Of a stretch of DNA of 64,000 bases, positions 32,096 through 42,741 are shown piece after piece. Below the pieces are notes generated by a model. It ran no database searches, was not told the origin of the DNA, and saw only the letters and a program-made list of their open reading frames with translations. Each line of letters opens with the position of its first letter. The first letter of the stretch is position 1. This stretch comes from Cristatella mucedo (taxonomy: Eukaryota; Bryozoa; Phylactolaemata; Cristatellidae), in assembly GCA_009760855.2 (NCBI GenBank), contig WPIO01000003.1:8986001-9050000 (forward strand). Reading direction: 5' to 3'. The translations under genes were made by a program, and so were the position numbers.

Positions 32096-35000
32096 GTACG
32101 TATATTAAGCGTGAAAAGATACTAGATCTCTTTTTGAGTGCTCCGTACTGCGCCGTGCTACCTTTTGTTTTTCAATGTTTCACGCGTTATGGCTATTACA
32201 TGCCGTTTTCATACGTCGGCGTTGTGCGGTATTATCTGTTTACAAACGTAGCATTCGCTGTTAGACCTGATCTTGGTTTGCGTTTTCATATGCCCGCGTA
32301 TAAAGCTTAAACCTTATTGTTGAAATTGTTCAGGCGCCCCATTCTCAATTCATGTCATTTCAAACTTGAATTGTGCGAGCCAAACGTATGGCCATTGCGG
32401 TCTGATTGTGTTAAGCATATTTGATGCAGCTAGTTTTTTTTCTTAAAATTCACATGAAATTCACATTAAATTCACATTAATCGCAGTGAAAGGGTTGGTA
32501 GATGTAGGGAAGGTGACAAGAGACATGTGAGGTCTTGCTCGGTAAATGCTAGAATCTTGCACGTCACCCAAAAGAGCGAGAGAAATGTATTTAAATTTGT
32601 ATCTGTATTGACATATAGCGACCCATGGGTCTCAGCTTAAGAACGTGGGCTACAGCCTGATAGTGCGTCTGAAACGCCGGACCGCTGTAGAGCCAAACTT
32701 GGCTCGCGGTAAGCTCGGGCCCGCTCGGCAAACGTCGTTCGCCAGGAAAATGCATGACGACATGTTTGGCTCTTGGTGAGTTATCCGTATGTACGAGTTG
32801 AGCTGCGTGAATAACTCTCTGCACGGCAACCTATACTGAAGAAGCTTGCATTTTAATAACAAGCAAGGGGGATATGCGTCTCGGAGCTACCTCTCAGAGC
32901 TTGCCAGGTAAACAGACCCCCCCCACAGCGAATTTAGATTGGCTAGTAGCATTTGAACTCTAGGTTACCTACCGACGTGGCAGGATGACCGGCCGTTAAA
33001 GTTCCGAACTTTGCAAGCTTGACCCTTTGGTTGACCTGCCTGCATCAAAGGAAGGTCAACCAAACCGTCTTTCTTGTATTTGGGTGTTCGGTGGATGTAT
33101 AGATGGAACTATGTGTCCTCTGATAGCTAGGATTCGGCTGCTGTGCTGCCCTTTAGCCACTCCATGAAAATGTCTACTGTTATCTTTTTTTTGTCTCTAG
33201 ATAGCCTAGCCCTTAAAATAGGCTCCAACTTATCTGCTGTAACCTCTCCACCCCTGTCCTAAAATGACTTGATACTTGATGACCACATCAGCTTCATAGT
33301 CAAGACTGCCTATTTTCAGCTACAAACTGTGGCATCCTGTCTACATTTTTATAATTTACTGCTAGCAGGTCTTGCTGCATGTGTAATAAGATGCTTACAG
33401 TTGGTGCAAACTTGGCAGCTAGGTTTCTATGTCGTGAACACTGCAACTACCGTGTTGCACCACTTTTCACCGACATGTGCTGGCTCCCCGTCAAGCAGCG
33501 CATCGACTTCAACGTTGTGTCACTAACCTTTACCTCCATACGTTCTCTTGCTCTGGCCTATCTCCTATCTGAAATGCTTCCTCGGGCGTCCCGGCCATCG
33601 TCTGCCCACCCCTCTGACTCGGGTGGTTTGGTGGTGCCTTTTACGAATCTCTAATCCTCGGGAGACCATGACTTCACCTCCTGGGCTCCCAAAGTCTGGA
33701 GCTCATTCCTGACTGATGTCACGACACCCCCGACTTAACAACATCGAAAAAGTAACTTAAGCTCAACCTGTTTCCTGCATCATTTGCTGTGTCCGTGAAT
33801 TGTTCCTTCTAGGCTGTGCGTGCTGACACTGTGTGTGTTATCACTAACCATATTGACATGCTTCATTTCCAGCATACGTAAAGTGCAAAAAAGATTTAGT
33901 TCTCTTATGGTGCTGTATAAATATTTTAATATTAAGTGCTTGACAGGTTCTGCTGCAGGCAATCCTTCATAACCCACTGCAAGTGGGAGTGATTGCCGTT
34001 GTTGCGTTTGTGCCACTAAATAAGCCTGCTAAGTAATCGGACCTTCACTTTACTCTTATGTGTCTGCATAGATATTGGCATTTAAAAAGGCGGAGGCGAT
34101 CGCTTGTCCAAAGGCACTGGAAAGCCAGCCCAGAGGAGTGTTCCAATTTTATTAATGCATGACTGGGGCACGTGTAGTAGTGGTCAGTGCAAAATACTCC
34201 TATAATGAATGGCAAAGGGACCTATTTTATTTCCTAGGTATCATATCTGTGGAATATAAAAAGAGCAAATTCCCACTACTTTTGAACTCATACTGCACCG
34301 TTTTTTTTAAAAAGCCACTGGTAAAGCATTCCACCAAATGAACATAACATGCATCGTTCACGGCAACTGCGCTGAGTCCTTGCACGCAGCCAATTCACAG
34401 ACCTCGCTTCTATGTGTATGCAGTTTCTTGTGTGGGAGACTCCCTGGTCCACAAGTAGCCGTGTGCCTGAGTGGCTTTTTGCCAAGCAAAACGATAGCGA
34501 TGTCGGCTTAGTGGCAGCGTCATGCAGGCAGCTGGCTGTCGAATGTTGAATCTCTGGTGCTGACGATTGTTAGGAAGCCAATTTAGGACTAGTGGTCACG
34601 ATACAGATTGTGGTGTCGTACCTGGTCCGATTGACCGGCTTCTCTGCACTCATTCGTCAGTTGCAGTCACCTAGCAGGCTAGTGCAGTGGATTGTTGCGC
34701 TGAAGCTGTTTTGGTGCTTTGCAAAAGAAGCTGCAGAAGCTTGGCCTCCTCTGCTTGGCTGCACCGTGTGCAGTATGCGACTTGGCTTCGACATGGTTAA
34801 GTCCCTCACCAGGCCAAGCATAGTACCACCCACTTTTCGGAATCCAACAGTCTACCAATACCTCGTACAAACCTCAAATCCTTTGGAGACCGTGCATTTA
34901 GTTCGTATGCTCCCAAAGCCTGGAACTCCCTCCCGACTTGCGTCAGAACATCCCCTGACTTGACCACGTTTAAAAAGAACTTAAAAACATCTATTTAGGA

Positions 35001-36510
35001 CAGCATTTAGTGGGTCCCTGTGATTCGTCCTCGATGTGCTTATGCGTGCTGACACTGTGCATGCTGCCACTAACCACATTTGCATGCTGACCCTGTGCAT
35101 GTCACCCCTAACCACGTTATTCGTTTTGTTTTTCAAGCATGATATTACTCACCATTCAATTGCATTTCCCTGCAAATTCATTTGCATTTGCAGCAAATGT
35201 AAAGCGCCTAGAGAGATTGAGTTCTCTGAGGGCGCTTTATCAAGTGCATTATTATTATTATTATTAGTAGTAGTATAAGTCGAAAATGCCCAAGCAGTAC
35301 AGCCGGAGGCAAGCTGGCTAGCAGGAAATCCCTCCATGAGATCGAGTTGGCGAGTAACCTGACAGGAATGCATGCACTTGGCAGCAGCAAAAGCTTCCGG
35401 CTCTCCAAAAGTGCTCCGGAAATGCCTGAGAGCTCCAGGAGCAGCTGGCGCTCTCAGTCATTGGGCAGCTCCTTGTCCATCTGTGGCGAGTGCCAGCGTG
35501 AAGGCTGGTTGCTGACGTCGTCCGCTCGGTGCCTTGTAGGCTCTGCCCATGAATCCCAAGCCGTTCCTGAACGGGCTCACTGGCAAGCCCGTCATGGTGA
35601 AGCTCAAGTGGGGCATGGAGTACAAGGGCTACCTCGTCTCTGTCGACGGCTACATGAACTTGCAGGTGTGCGCCCGACGAGAGAGAGAGAGAGAGAGAGA
35701 GAGAGCAGTAGTCAGTGTCGGCTTTCTTGCTCTCTCTTCAAAGCCGCATGCCTGCGTTTTCTCTTTCGTTCGAGCAGCATAAGAGCGCCTTTGCTCGCCG
35801 TGGCGATTGCTCTCGTGCCGTGCGGTGGGGGCCTCCGTTACATTACTGACCGTGCAATGGCGTTTGTGTTGCAGCTGGCCAACACCGAAGAGTACATCGA
35901 AGGAGCTCTTGCCGGCAACCTGGGCGAAGTGCTGATAAGGTATGCCCGCGGCGTGGCATTGGCCCGCGGCGTGGCATTGGCCCGCGGCGTGGCATTGGCC
36001 CGCGGCGTGGCATTGGCCCGCGGCGTGGCATTGGCCCGCGGCGTGGCATTGGCCCGCGGCGTGGCATTGGCCCGCGGCGTGGCATTGGCCCGCGGCGTGG
36101 CATTGGCCCGCGGCGTGGCATTGGCCCGCGGCGTGGCATTGGCCCGCGGCGTGGCATTGGCCCGCGGCGCGGCGTGGCATTGGCCCGCATTGGGCGTGGC
36201 ATTGGCCCGCGGCGTGTGGCATTGGCCCGCGGCGTGGCATTGGCCGTGGCCGCGGCGTGGCATTGGCCCGCGGCGTGGCATTGGCCCGCGGCGTGGCATT
36301 GGCCCGCGGCGTGGCATTGGCCCGCGGCGTGGCATTGGCCCGCGGCGTGGCATTGGCCCGCGGCGTGGCATTGGCCCGCGGCGTGTCACGATCGGCTGCT
36401 CCTGCTGGGGCACAGTGCTACACGGTTCGCTTTCATTTCGCAGATGTAACAATGTCTTGTACATCCGAGGTGTTGAAGAGGAAGACGAAGAGGGCGAGAT
36501 GAGGGATTGA
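32090..36510 (+). CDS. SNRPF: Small nuclear ribonucleoprotein F, Sm-F (complete, 4 exons)
   Basis: Sm-F is one of the seven Sm proteins that form the ring around the Sm site of spliceosomal snRNAs. The exons are 32090-32095, 35540-35665, 35875-35939 and 36444-36510. They have GT-AG introns and consistent phases and encode 87 residues, the normal family length. The Sm fold is read as [38 protein letters not shown] (Sm1), [28 protein letters not shown] (Sm2) and an acidic tail ending GEMRD, like the fly protein. Exons 2-4 are certain. Exon 1 is inferred from position, donor and family length. The third intron is nearly filled with a minisatellite. Confidence 0.96.
33265..33930 (+). mobile_element. 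Divergent LINE (family A-like)
   Basis: Frames give [25 protein letters not shown] and [18 protein letters not shown]. It ends with a decayed AAAGATTTAGTTCTCTTATG near 33889. Confidence 0.75.
33940..34045 (+). mobile_element. tRNA-derived SINE, family I, partial
   Basis: CAATCCTTCATAACCCACTG and CAAGTGGGAGTGATTGCCGT match the body. The promoter part is missing. Confidence 0.45.
34800..35272 (+). mobile_element. LINE family A 3' end
   Basis: It starts abruptly in the coding part ([32 protein letters not shown] frame). It runs through the complete 3' UTR with the hairpin at about 35205-35240 and an (ATT)n tail. Confidence 0.88.
35540..35665 (+). CDS. SNRPF: SNRPF exon 2: Sm1 motif
   Basis: It lies between acceptor GCCTTGTAG and donor gtgtgc, is in phase 0 at both ends, and encodes [20 protein letters not shown] and [13 protein letters not shown]. 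Confidence 0.96.
35677..35705. repeat. (GA)n microsatellite
   Basis: A GAGAGA run of about 28 bp in SNRPF intron 2. Confidence 0.95.
35875..35939 (+). CDS. SNRPF: SNRPF exon 3
   Basis: It lies between acceptor TTGTGTTGCAG and donor gtatgc. It encodes [20 protein letters not shown] and then I plus AG of the Arg codon (phase 2). Confidence 0.96.
35944..36388. repeat. 18-bp GC-rich minisatellite in SNRPF intron 3
   Basis: The unit is CCCGCGGCGTGGCATTGG, about 24 copies. It is perfect over the first dozen or so and again at the end, with rearranged units near 36165-36260. The period is a multiple of three and lacks stops, so it makes long false open frames on both strands. Confidence 0.97.
36444..36510 (+). 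CDS. SNRPF: SNRPF exon 4: end of Sm2 motif, acidic tail, stop
   Basis: Acceptor TCATTTCGCAG. The A completes Arg. It reads [19 protein letters not shown], then RD and the stop TGA at 36508. Confidence 0.96.
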
Positions 36511-36773
36511 TGTGTCTGCTGTTTCTCATGTGAAGCTGCACACCATCGAGACAACATACCCTACCGTCAACAGATGCGACTTGTATTGCGACTCAGCGAG
36601 TTCCGACTTCGACGTTAAGATCTTTCCTATCATTATTCGGCTTGTAGCATGGAGGCACTGCATGTAATAACTGGTTAACTAGTCGGCTGAATGAAGGACC
36701 AACCAAGCTGCCTTATGCAGCACACGTGCCCACTACCAGACTGTGGCTCCTCCAATTCATATTAGCAGATGCT

Positions 36774-36779
36774 ATTAAA
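36774..36779 (+). terminator. Candidate polyadenylation signal of SNRPF
   Basis: ATTAAA lies 264 bp downstream of the stop codon. A second option is AATAAA near 37083. Confidence 0.4.
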
Positions 36780-36789
36780 GAAAACTTGA

Positions 36790-39700
36790 ACTCTGGATGC
36801 TGTCGAATAATGCATTTCTTTTACCCTGTGAAGCGCTAACCTTGGTCATGCAGTGAAAGAGCAGGTGCATCAACTACACGAAGAATGTAAGCGAATTTGG
36901 TTGACTTGGCGTCCTAAACTGTGCTTGCAACTTTTTAACGTAGCTGCTATTAGGGTCTGTCAAAACGGCTTTATGATGGAACTGACTAGTTCGCAGGTAA
37001 TGGAGACGATTGCGTTTTGAATTCATCTCGAAACTAAACGTGGAGCAAACGTGCCAGACCTCTGGGCAAATTCCGGGGGTGTAATAAAAGAATCACCTGT
37101 GCACACCTGGCTACCTACCTTGTAGGCGATGCCAAGTTAAGCTTCCAGATGAGCCATTTACTGGTACACTTACATACAAAACGTCGGTCGAGCCCACGAG
37201 CTGAGTCGACAAAAGCAAGCGCGTTTCTGTGAAGAAGACGCTTTAGTCTCTTTAGAAAAGAGCCTCGAAAAACATTGGAGCTCCGAACTAAGGAGCTCCG
37301 GCGGCGCTCAGGACCGGACGTTTTGTATCGCTCGCGGTGCTTAAGGACCCGTCTGGGCGGCGTTCCTTTGGCTCGCGTAATCATTCATTTGATTTCAGCT
37401 GGTGGTTCCGTTTGTTTTCAAATGGAGCTACCTTTATTTATTGAGCGACTGGCCTGTCGCTCCGATCGCTATCACCGCTTTGATGAAAAGCGTCTGCCCT
37501 TAGAGGGGGGGATACACCGGACTTGGAGATCAACCAAAGACCATTCGTCCCTGCCTGAAACAGGGCAATAAGCGAGTAGCAGCTGTCTTGGAGCGGCAGC
37601 AACAGCAGCCACCGCCTGCTTTATTTCCGGCAATACCGACGATCCTCTTGAGGCGGCAGCCTCACAACTTCCGTAGGGAAATAGATCCGGGCTCGACGCT
37701 GATGAACGTTGGGACGCATCCCGATCGCCCAGTCCTGCTGGCAGAGTCCGCTAGAGCTGAGGCCGAATACGACCCACTGTACAAGCTGGTGTATGTCAAG
37801 TCAAACGTCCAGGCCGAAAGTACGTTGAGGGTAGTAACTTATCAAGGCGTGCCATCTAACGACGGACTACCTCAACGACGCCACAATTGTGTACGCGATA
37901 GAAGCGATAGAAACGTCGCAACTGAGACGGGCGCAGCGACTAGCGCATACTTTTCAAACTAAGCACCCCCGTCGAACGAAACACTTGCTCGACTTTCACT
38001 GCCTCTATCGCAGTCGCCAGAGCTTCACGCCCCCACACCTGAAAATCCCGGCTCCGCAGCTGGGCCTCATTTAGGTAGGGATCCTGCGAAGCAGATCCCG
38101 TTCTCGGGCTGTTCCCGAAGCCAGCCTGGATTTCTACAGCGGCCACCCTCGCGGCAGCCAGATGCCAGTCGGCGAACAACATTTTGCGGGCGCTTCTATC
38201 GCAGAGCGGAACCGTCGCCTCTCTCGGTGAGCAGCTGGCTGTTCGGCGGTCAAGGCACTCAGCTTCGGTGCGGCTCGGCCGGATCTACACTAGCCGCTGC
38301 CGAATGGCCAGATTCTGTACGGGCACTCGATACGGAGGCGACGACTAGCCGCCAGTCAGCCTGTGCTCCGCCCCCAGCTCCTCCTGCACACGGACACCTG
38401 CTGCCGCCGCTGCGGAGAGCGGCAAGCGGCCAGTCGCGCGGCGCCGTCGGAGGCGGCGAGCGCAGGGCATAGCGTCTGCCGAGTCGCCCTTCGCCACCCT
38501 CCGCGACAGCCCGAAGAAGTCGACGCTACTTCTTCTTCTTCTTCTTCATAAGTCGGGGCGTCGAGAGGATCCTTTTTCCATACGAATTGGGCATAAGTCT
38601 CTTTAGCGAGATTACCCCGAGATTCCGTACGCGCTGCGACCGTGCGAGCCAGCTAGCGCCGTTCGAGAGTCAGTCGCAGCGGAAGCTACCGTTGCCGCTG
38701 CCCTGCCACCCGGTTCTCGCGCTATTGGAGTCCTGCGATGCCGATGGAGTCCTGCGATGGTCCGACGAGTCCGCGTTTTCGCGATCAGCGAACGGAAACG
38801 CGGGTGCGACAAATTGCCACTGTCCGCCGAAAGTCCGTCTGAAATTGGCTTCTCGAAGCTCCAATTTCGATTGCGTATTGTTACGGCACGCCGCGTTTAC
38901 AGCGTCCGAAGCGTGGCATTTCGTGTCGTTGCTAATTAAGCGACGACGCGCGAGACGTACGTTTTAAGCATCTGCAAAGTGCCGCCGATCGCGCCAATCG
39001 CCGCTCAGGCAGCCTCGCTTGTCCCAGCTAAAAAAGAGTGATCGATTCTTCTGGCGAAACTTTCTGATTATGCAACGCCGATGATGAACCTGTAGATCCG
39101 CTATGTCAGTACATTCGATAGATTTATTAACTTACATACGTAAGGGCTTCATCGCCAGGTCCCCTTGAATTGATCCTTTGTGCGCTTGCTTATGCGTGCT
39201 GATACTGCGCGTGTACCCGTATCGACGTGCTTCCATAACTGCGTAAGTAAAGTGCTTAGGAGAAGATTTAGTTCTCCGGAGGCACTAAACAAATTTATTA
39301 CTATTATTATTGTTATTATAAACTCTTAAGCCCGGTAAGCCTCATTGAATCAGAGCTAGACCTAGAAGGGATGTCGGGCTTTCAAGTTTGCGTACTAAAG
39401 GCTCAATAGATACATTTCTTATTTGGCCTCACTGCGATCCCACGCTCAACCTGCAGCCGATTGTAGACATCCATTGGCGACTTGCTTCGGCTAGCAACCT
39501 GTTCGTCAACGCTGCATATAAGCCTACAGAGCTGATTTACGACGCTAAATTTTCTAGATATTCCTATGGCCGTAGGTCACCGCAAGGGACAGAATTGGAG
39601 CGGCAAGTATAGTGTCGCTACTGTGCGGCGTAATACTGCGCCCGGTCTGGGGAAGATGCACCACCACGCACGACTTACCGGCATATTTTCCCTTTAAAAA

Positions 39701-40340
39701 ACTCTTCGGCTTCTGGTGTAAAAGATACGGTAGCATTTTCTGGAAGTAGAATCCAATTCTATCTGCCAAAGAAGTGCCGGTAAGGTGTGCTTCCTCCCCT
39801 TTACAAAAAGGTTACATCGCGTTTTGGGAAATTCTGAACATTCTTGCTGAAAGAGTTTCTTCGCCCGTAAACCTTTTTAGGGGCCATCTTAAGAGACCGG
39901 TGCGCCGCCCATTCGTATAGCCCGAACGCCGCCGCGCTCTGAGCTCCTGGCTGGCTGCCCGCGGCAGGCGGACCTCAACTCCACCTAAACACACCGCTAG
40001 TGAAGCAGCCGGAAGCGGTCCGCCGGATGCGCGGAGCGTAGAATACTCTCTGGTCTCTCCCCAAAAAAGTTATGTCTCATTCACTGCCGATTTTCTGCGG
40101 ATTCGGGCGGAGCAGTTGGGGCGGGTAGACCAGCGGGTTGTCCAGCGTCCGGCCCGGGCGGTCCATGCCGCTCGAGTCCATTCTGCGCGAGGAAGCTCTT
40201 CCAGCTCTGCCGACCGATGCCGGCCTTCGGGCCCAGAGCTCGCGCGAGCTGAGAAAGCCTACCGGGAACCGTCTAATTCGTCGTAGAATTCGATATCGAC
40301 GCTAGCAATTCGCAGCCGTCCGGCACGCCTATGGACGGCC
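36790..40340. other. Intergenic DNA between SNRPF and the LRR gene
   Basis: The stretch 37260-39020 is unusually GC-rich with many open frames that I do not recognise. It has a short (TTC)n at about 38528-38547. A decayed LINE 3' end lies at 39150-39312. I see nothing else. Confidence 0.5.
39150..39312 (+). mobile_element. Divergent LINE 3' end
   Basis: GCTTATGCGTGCTGATACTG, GTAAAGTGCTTAGGAGAAGA and TTTAGTTCTCCGGAGGCACT are followed by an ATT-rich tail. Confidence 0.7.
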
Positions 40341-40763
40341 AGCGCGAAGGCAGCGGCCGAGGGCCGTCGGCTCGGGCCACCTGTCGCGCGCGCCCGCGCG
40401 CGAGTGCGGGGTATTGTTACTGTTTTCAGGACGCTTTAAGAGCACGCCAGAGGCGACCCGCCCCGGGGTCGCGGGTACTGCGACGCGCGACCTCGCGCTG
40501 CAGCGCTGCGACCGCGCCGCCGACGCGTGGCGACCGCGGAAGGGTCGCAGGCGGCGCGGCACGCCGCAGCGTCGAGCCAGCCGAGAGGGTGTTTTGATTG
40601 CGCGCGAGCGCCGGCCGGAAAGCGGATGCCGGGCCGCTGCGCTATCGAATAACAGCTGCGAGCACCGCTGCCGCCGTGTATGTGGCGGCGGCCGCGGGAA
40701 GCGCAGGAGCGACTCGTGAGGGTAGACGGTGCGACGGTGGATCGACGGCGGCGGGCTCGCGCG
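40340..40763 (+). promoter_or_regulatory. CpG-rich promoter/5' UTR region of the LRR gene
   Basis: This is a very GC- and CpG-dense stretch directly before ATG 40764. No TATA box is evident. The promoter role is inferred from position. Confidence 0.4.
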
Positions 40764-41082
40764 ATGGAGAGCGGAGCTAGAGCAGCGCCGTCGGCGGCGG
40801 CGGCGGCGGCGGCGGCGGCGCTGGCCGCTGCCGTTCTCCTCCTGCTGCCGGGCTTCTCGGCGTCGAGCGGCGCCCAGGAGGACTGTCCCGCGCAGTGTCG
40901 CTGCGGTCCCATGTCCTCGCATAAGACTGCGCAAAACTGGATTGTCGCGCTGAGCGCCCATCGGCACCAGAGCCTCATCGTGGGGCCCGGCAGGAACTAC
41001 CATCGCGCCAGCGCAGACGAAGCCGTTTATCGGCAGATGACGTGCGTCGGCTTGCTGGAGATGCCCAGCACCGTGCCTGCAG
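40764..41082 (+). CDS. LRR gene exon 1: signal peptide and LRRNT cap
   Basis: ATG 40764 is followed by SGARAAPS, nine alanines and LAAAVLLLLPGFSASSGAQ, a good secretion signal. The LRRNT cysteines follow. Donor gtgagg at 41083, phase 1. About 40 residues lie between CRCG and MTCVG, which is long for an LRRNT; a hidden small intron is possible. Confidence 0.8.
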
Positions 41083-41358
41083 GTGAGGCTTGCCGCCCTC
41101 GCGACCGACTGTCAGCTTGCTACGCGCCGGCTGCTCGTGGGCGGCCGCGAGCAGCCGGCGAAGGAATGCGCACCGCAAGCAAGCGGCAGCGCTTCTGCTG
41201 CTGTATAAAGGAAGCTGTTGAATCAGCTAATCATTTTGGAAGTCTCAAAGGACGGACCGCATAGCTTCGTGAGTGCAGCGCTTCGTCCGCTTCTCTCTCT
41301 CTCTCTCTGTCTCTCTCTCTCTCTGTCTCTCTCTCTCTGTGTCTCTCTGTGTCTCTCT

Positions 41359-41428
<70 letters not shown>

Positions 41429-41506
41429 CTTTCTCTCCCTCTTTTTCTGTCCGCCCGTCTGTCAATCTGTCTGTCTGTCTGTCTCTCTCTCTCTGTGTCT
41501 CTGTCT

Positions 41507-41551
<45 letters not shown>

Positions 41552-42662
41552 TTCTCTCCCTTTCTTTCTGTCCTTCCGTCTGTCTGTCTGTCTCTCTCTG
41601 TGTCTCTGTCTCTCTCTTCTCTCTCCCTCTCTCTCTCTCTCCATGTCTCTCTCTTCTCTCTCTCTCCCTGTCTCTCTCTCTGTCTCTCTCTGTGTCTCTC
41701 TCTGTCTCTCTCTCTCTCTTTCTCTCTGTCTCTCTCTCTGTCTCTGTCTCTCTCTGTCTCTTCTCTGTCTGTCTGTCTGTCTCTTCTCTATTGCTCTCTT
41801 TCTTTCTCTCCCTCTCTCCATCTCTTTCTGTCTCTGTCTGTCTGTCTGTCTCTCACTCTCGGTGTCGGTCGTACCTGAACGGTAGGCGGGCTAGACTTTT
41901 GAGCTGCCGTTGGCGTCTTTCGAAAGTTCGCTTTGGACATTTGAACATCCAGATTGTGGATGCTGTAGGTGGTCGAGCCCATTGTGAAGGTTAGGTTTTC
42001 CAATTTCATTTTTTCCCTAACAGACCGTTTGTGGCAGAAGCTTTTATTCTTCAGGACTGTTGAACCCACTTACAAGATTCTTTCTCGACGATATCTTCTC
42101 TGCGGCTGTCGACTCTGGCTAAAATTTCCGACGCAGTCCTGTACTGCTACTTCCATTCTAGTCACTTCCTGGACTGTCCTCGTGATTCAGCTAAAACAGC
42201 TATAATTCTCAATTTTGTTTTTATCTTTTGGATGGAAACGTTGCCTTAACTTCGTAAGCCCCCAAAGCCTAAACTGCCCTCGACTGACATCACGACACCT
42301 CCTGTCCCGACGGCATTGAAAAGAGGCTACAAATCCTGGGCTCTGCACAGCACTTGTCGATCCTGTGCGAATTGTCCTCCTCCGTGGGCCTTCTTTACAG
42401 CAGATGCAAAGTGTGTAGACAGAGTTAGTTCTCTTTGGGTACTATAGGAATGTTTTCTTATTATTGTAACTTGGTTATTTTTTTCGTGAGATGAAATCCG
42501 TCGCTTCCGAAAGCTGGTTAAGCAATGGGTATGCCGTAGAAACCCTTAAGCATAGTATCCACTTAATCTTTGTGGCTATGTGGAGTTTTAAGGGTGAAGA
42601 TACCTGCGTCACTTATACATGCAAGCATGCTAGCTTGCACGCACACGGGCCCACATTACCAG

Positions 42663-42741
<79 letters not shown>

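Larger units (their letters stand above)
32096..35539 (+). other. SNRPF intron 1, repeat-rich
   Basis: It holds a divergent LINE (33265-33930), part of a SINE (33940-34040) and a LINE A 3' end (34800-35272). I see nothing in 32100-33260. Confidence 0.6.

Noticed and set aside
35347-36510. Long open frames with ARGVAL, PRRGPM or AAWHWP repeats on both strands
   Set aside because: They are produced by the 18-bp minisatellite. The real protein is SNRPF, spliced around it.
41218-41994. 258-residue Ser/Leu-rich open frame and its overlaps
   Set aside because: It is a translation of the polypyrimidine tract; composition is due to the simple repeat.
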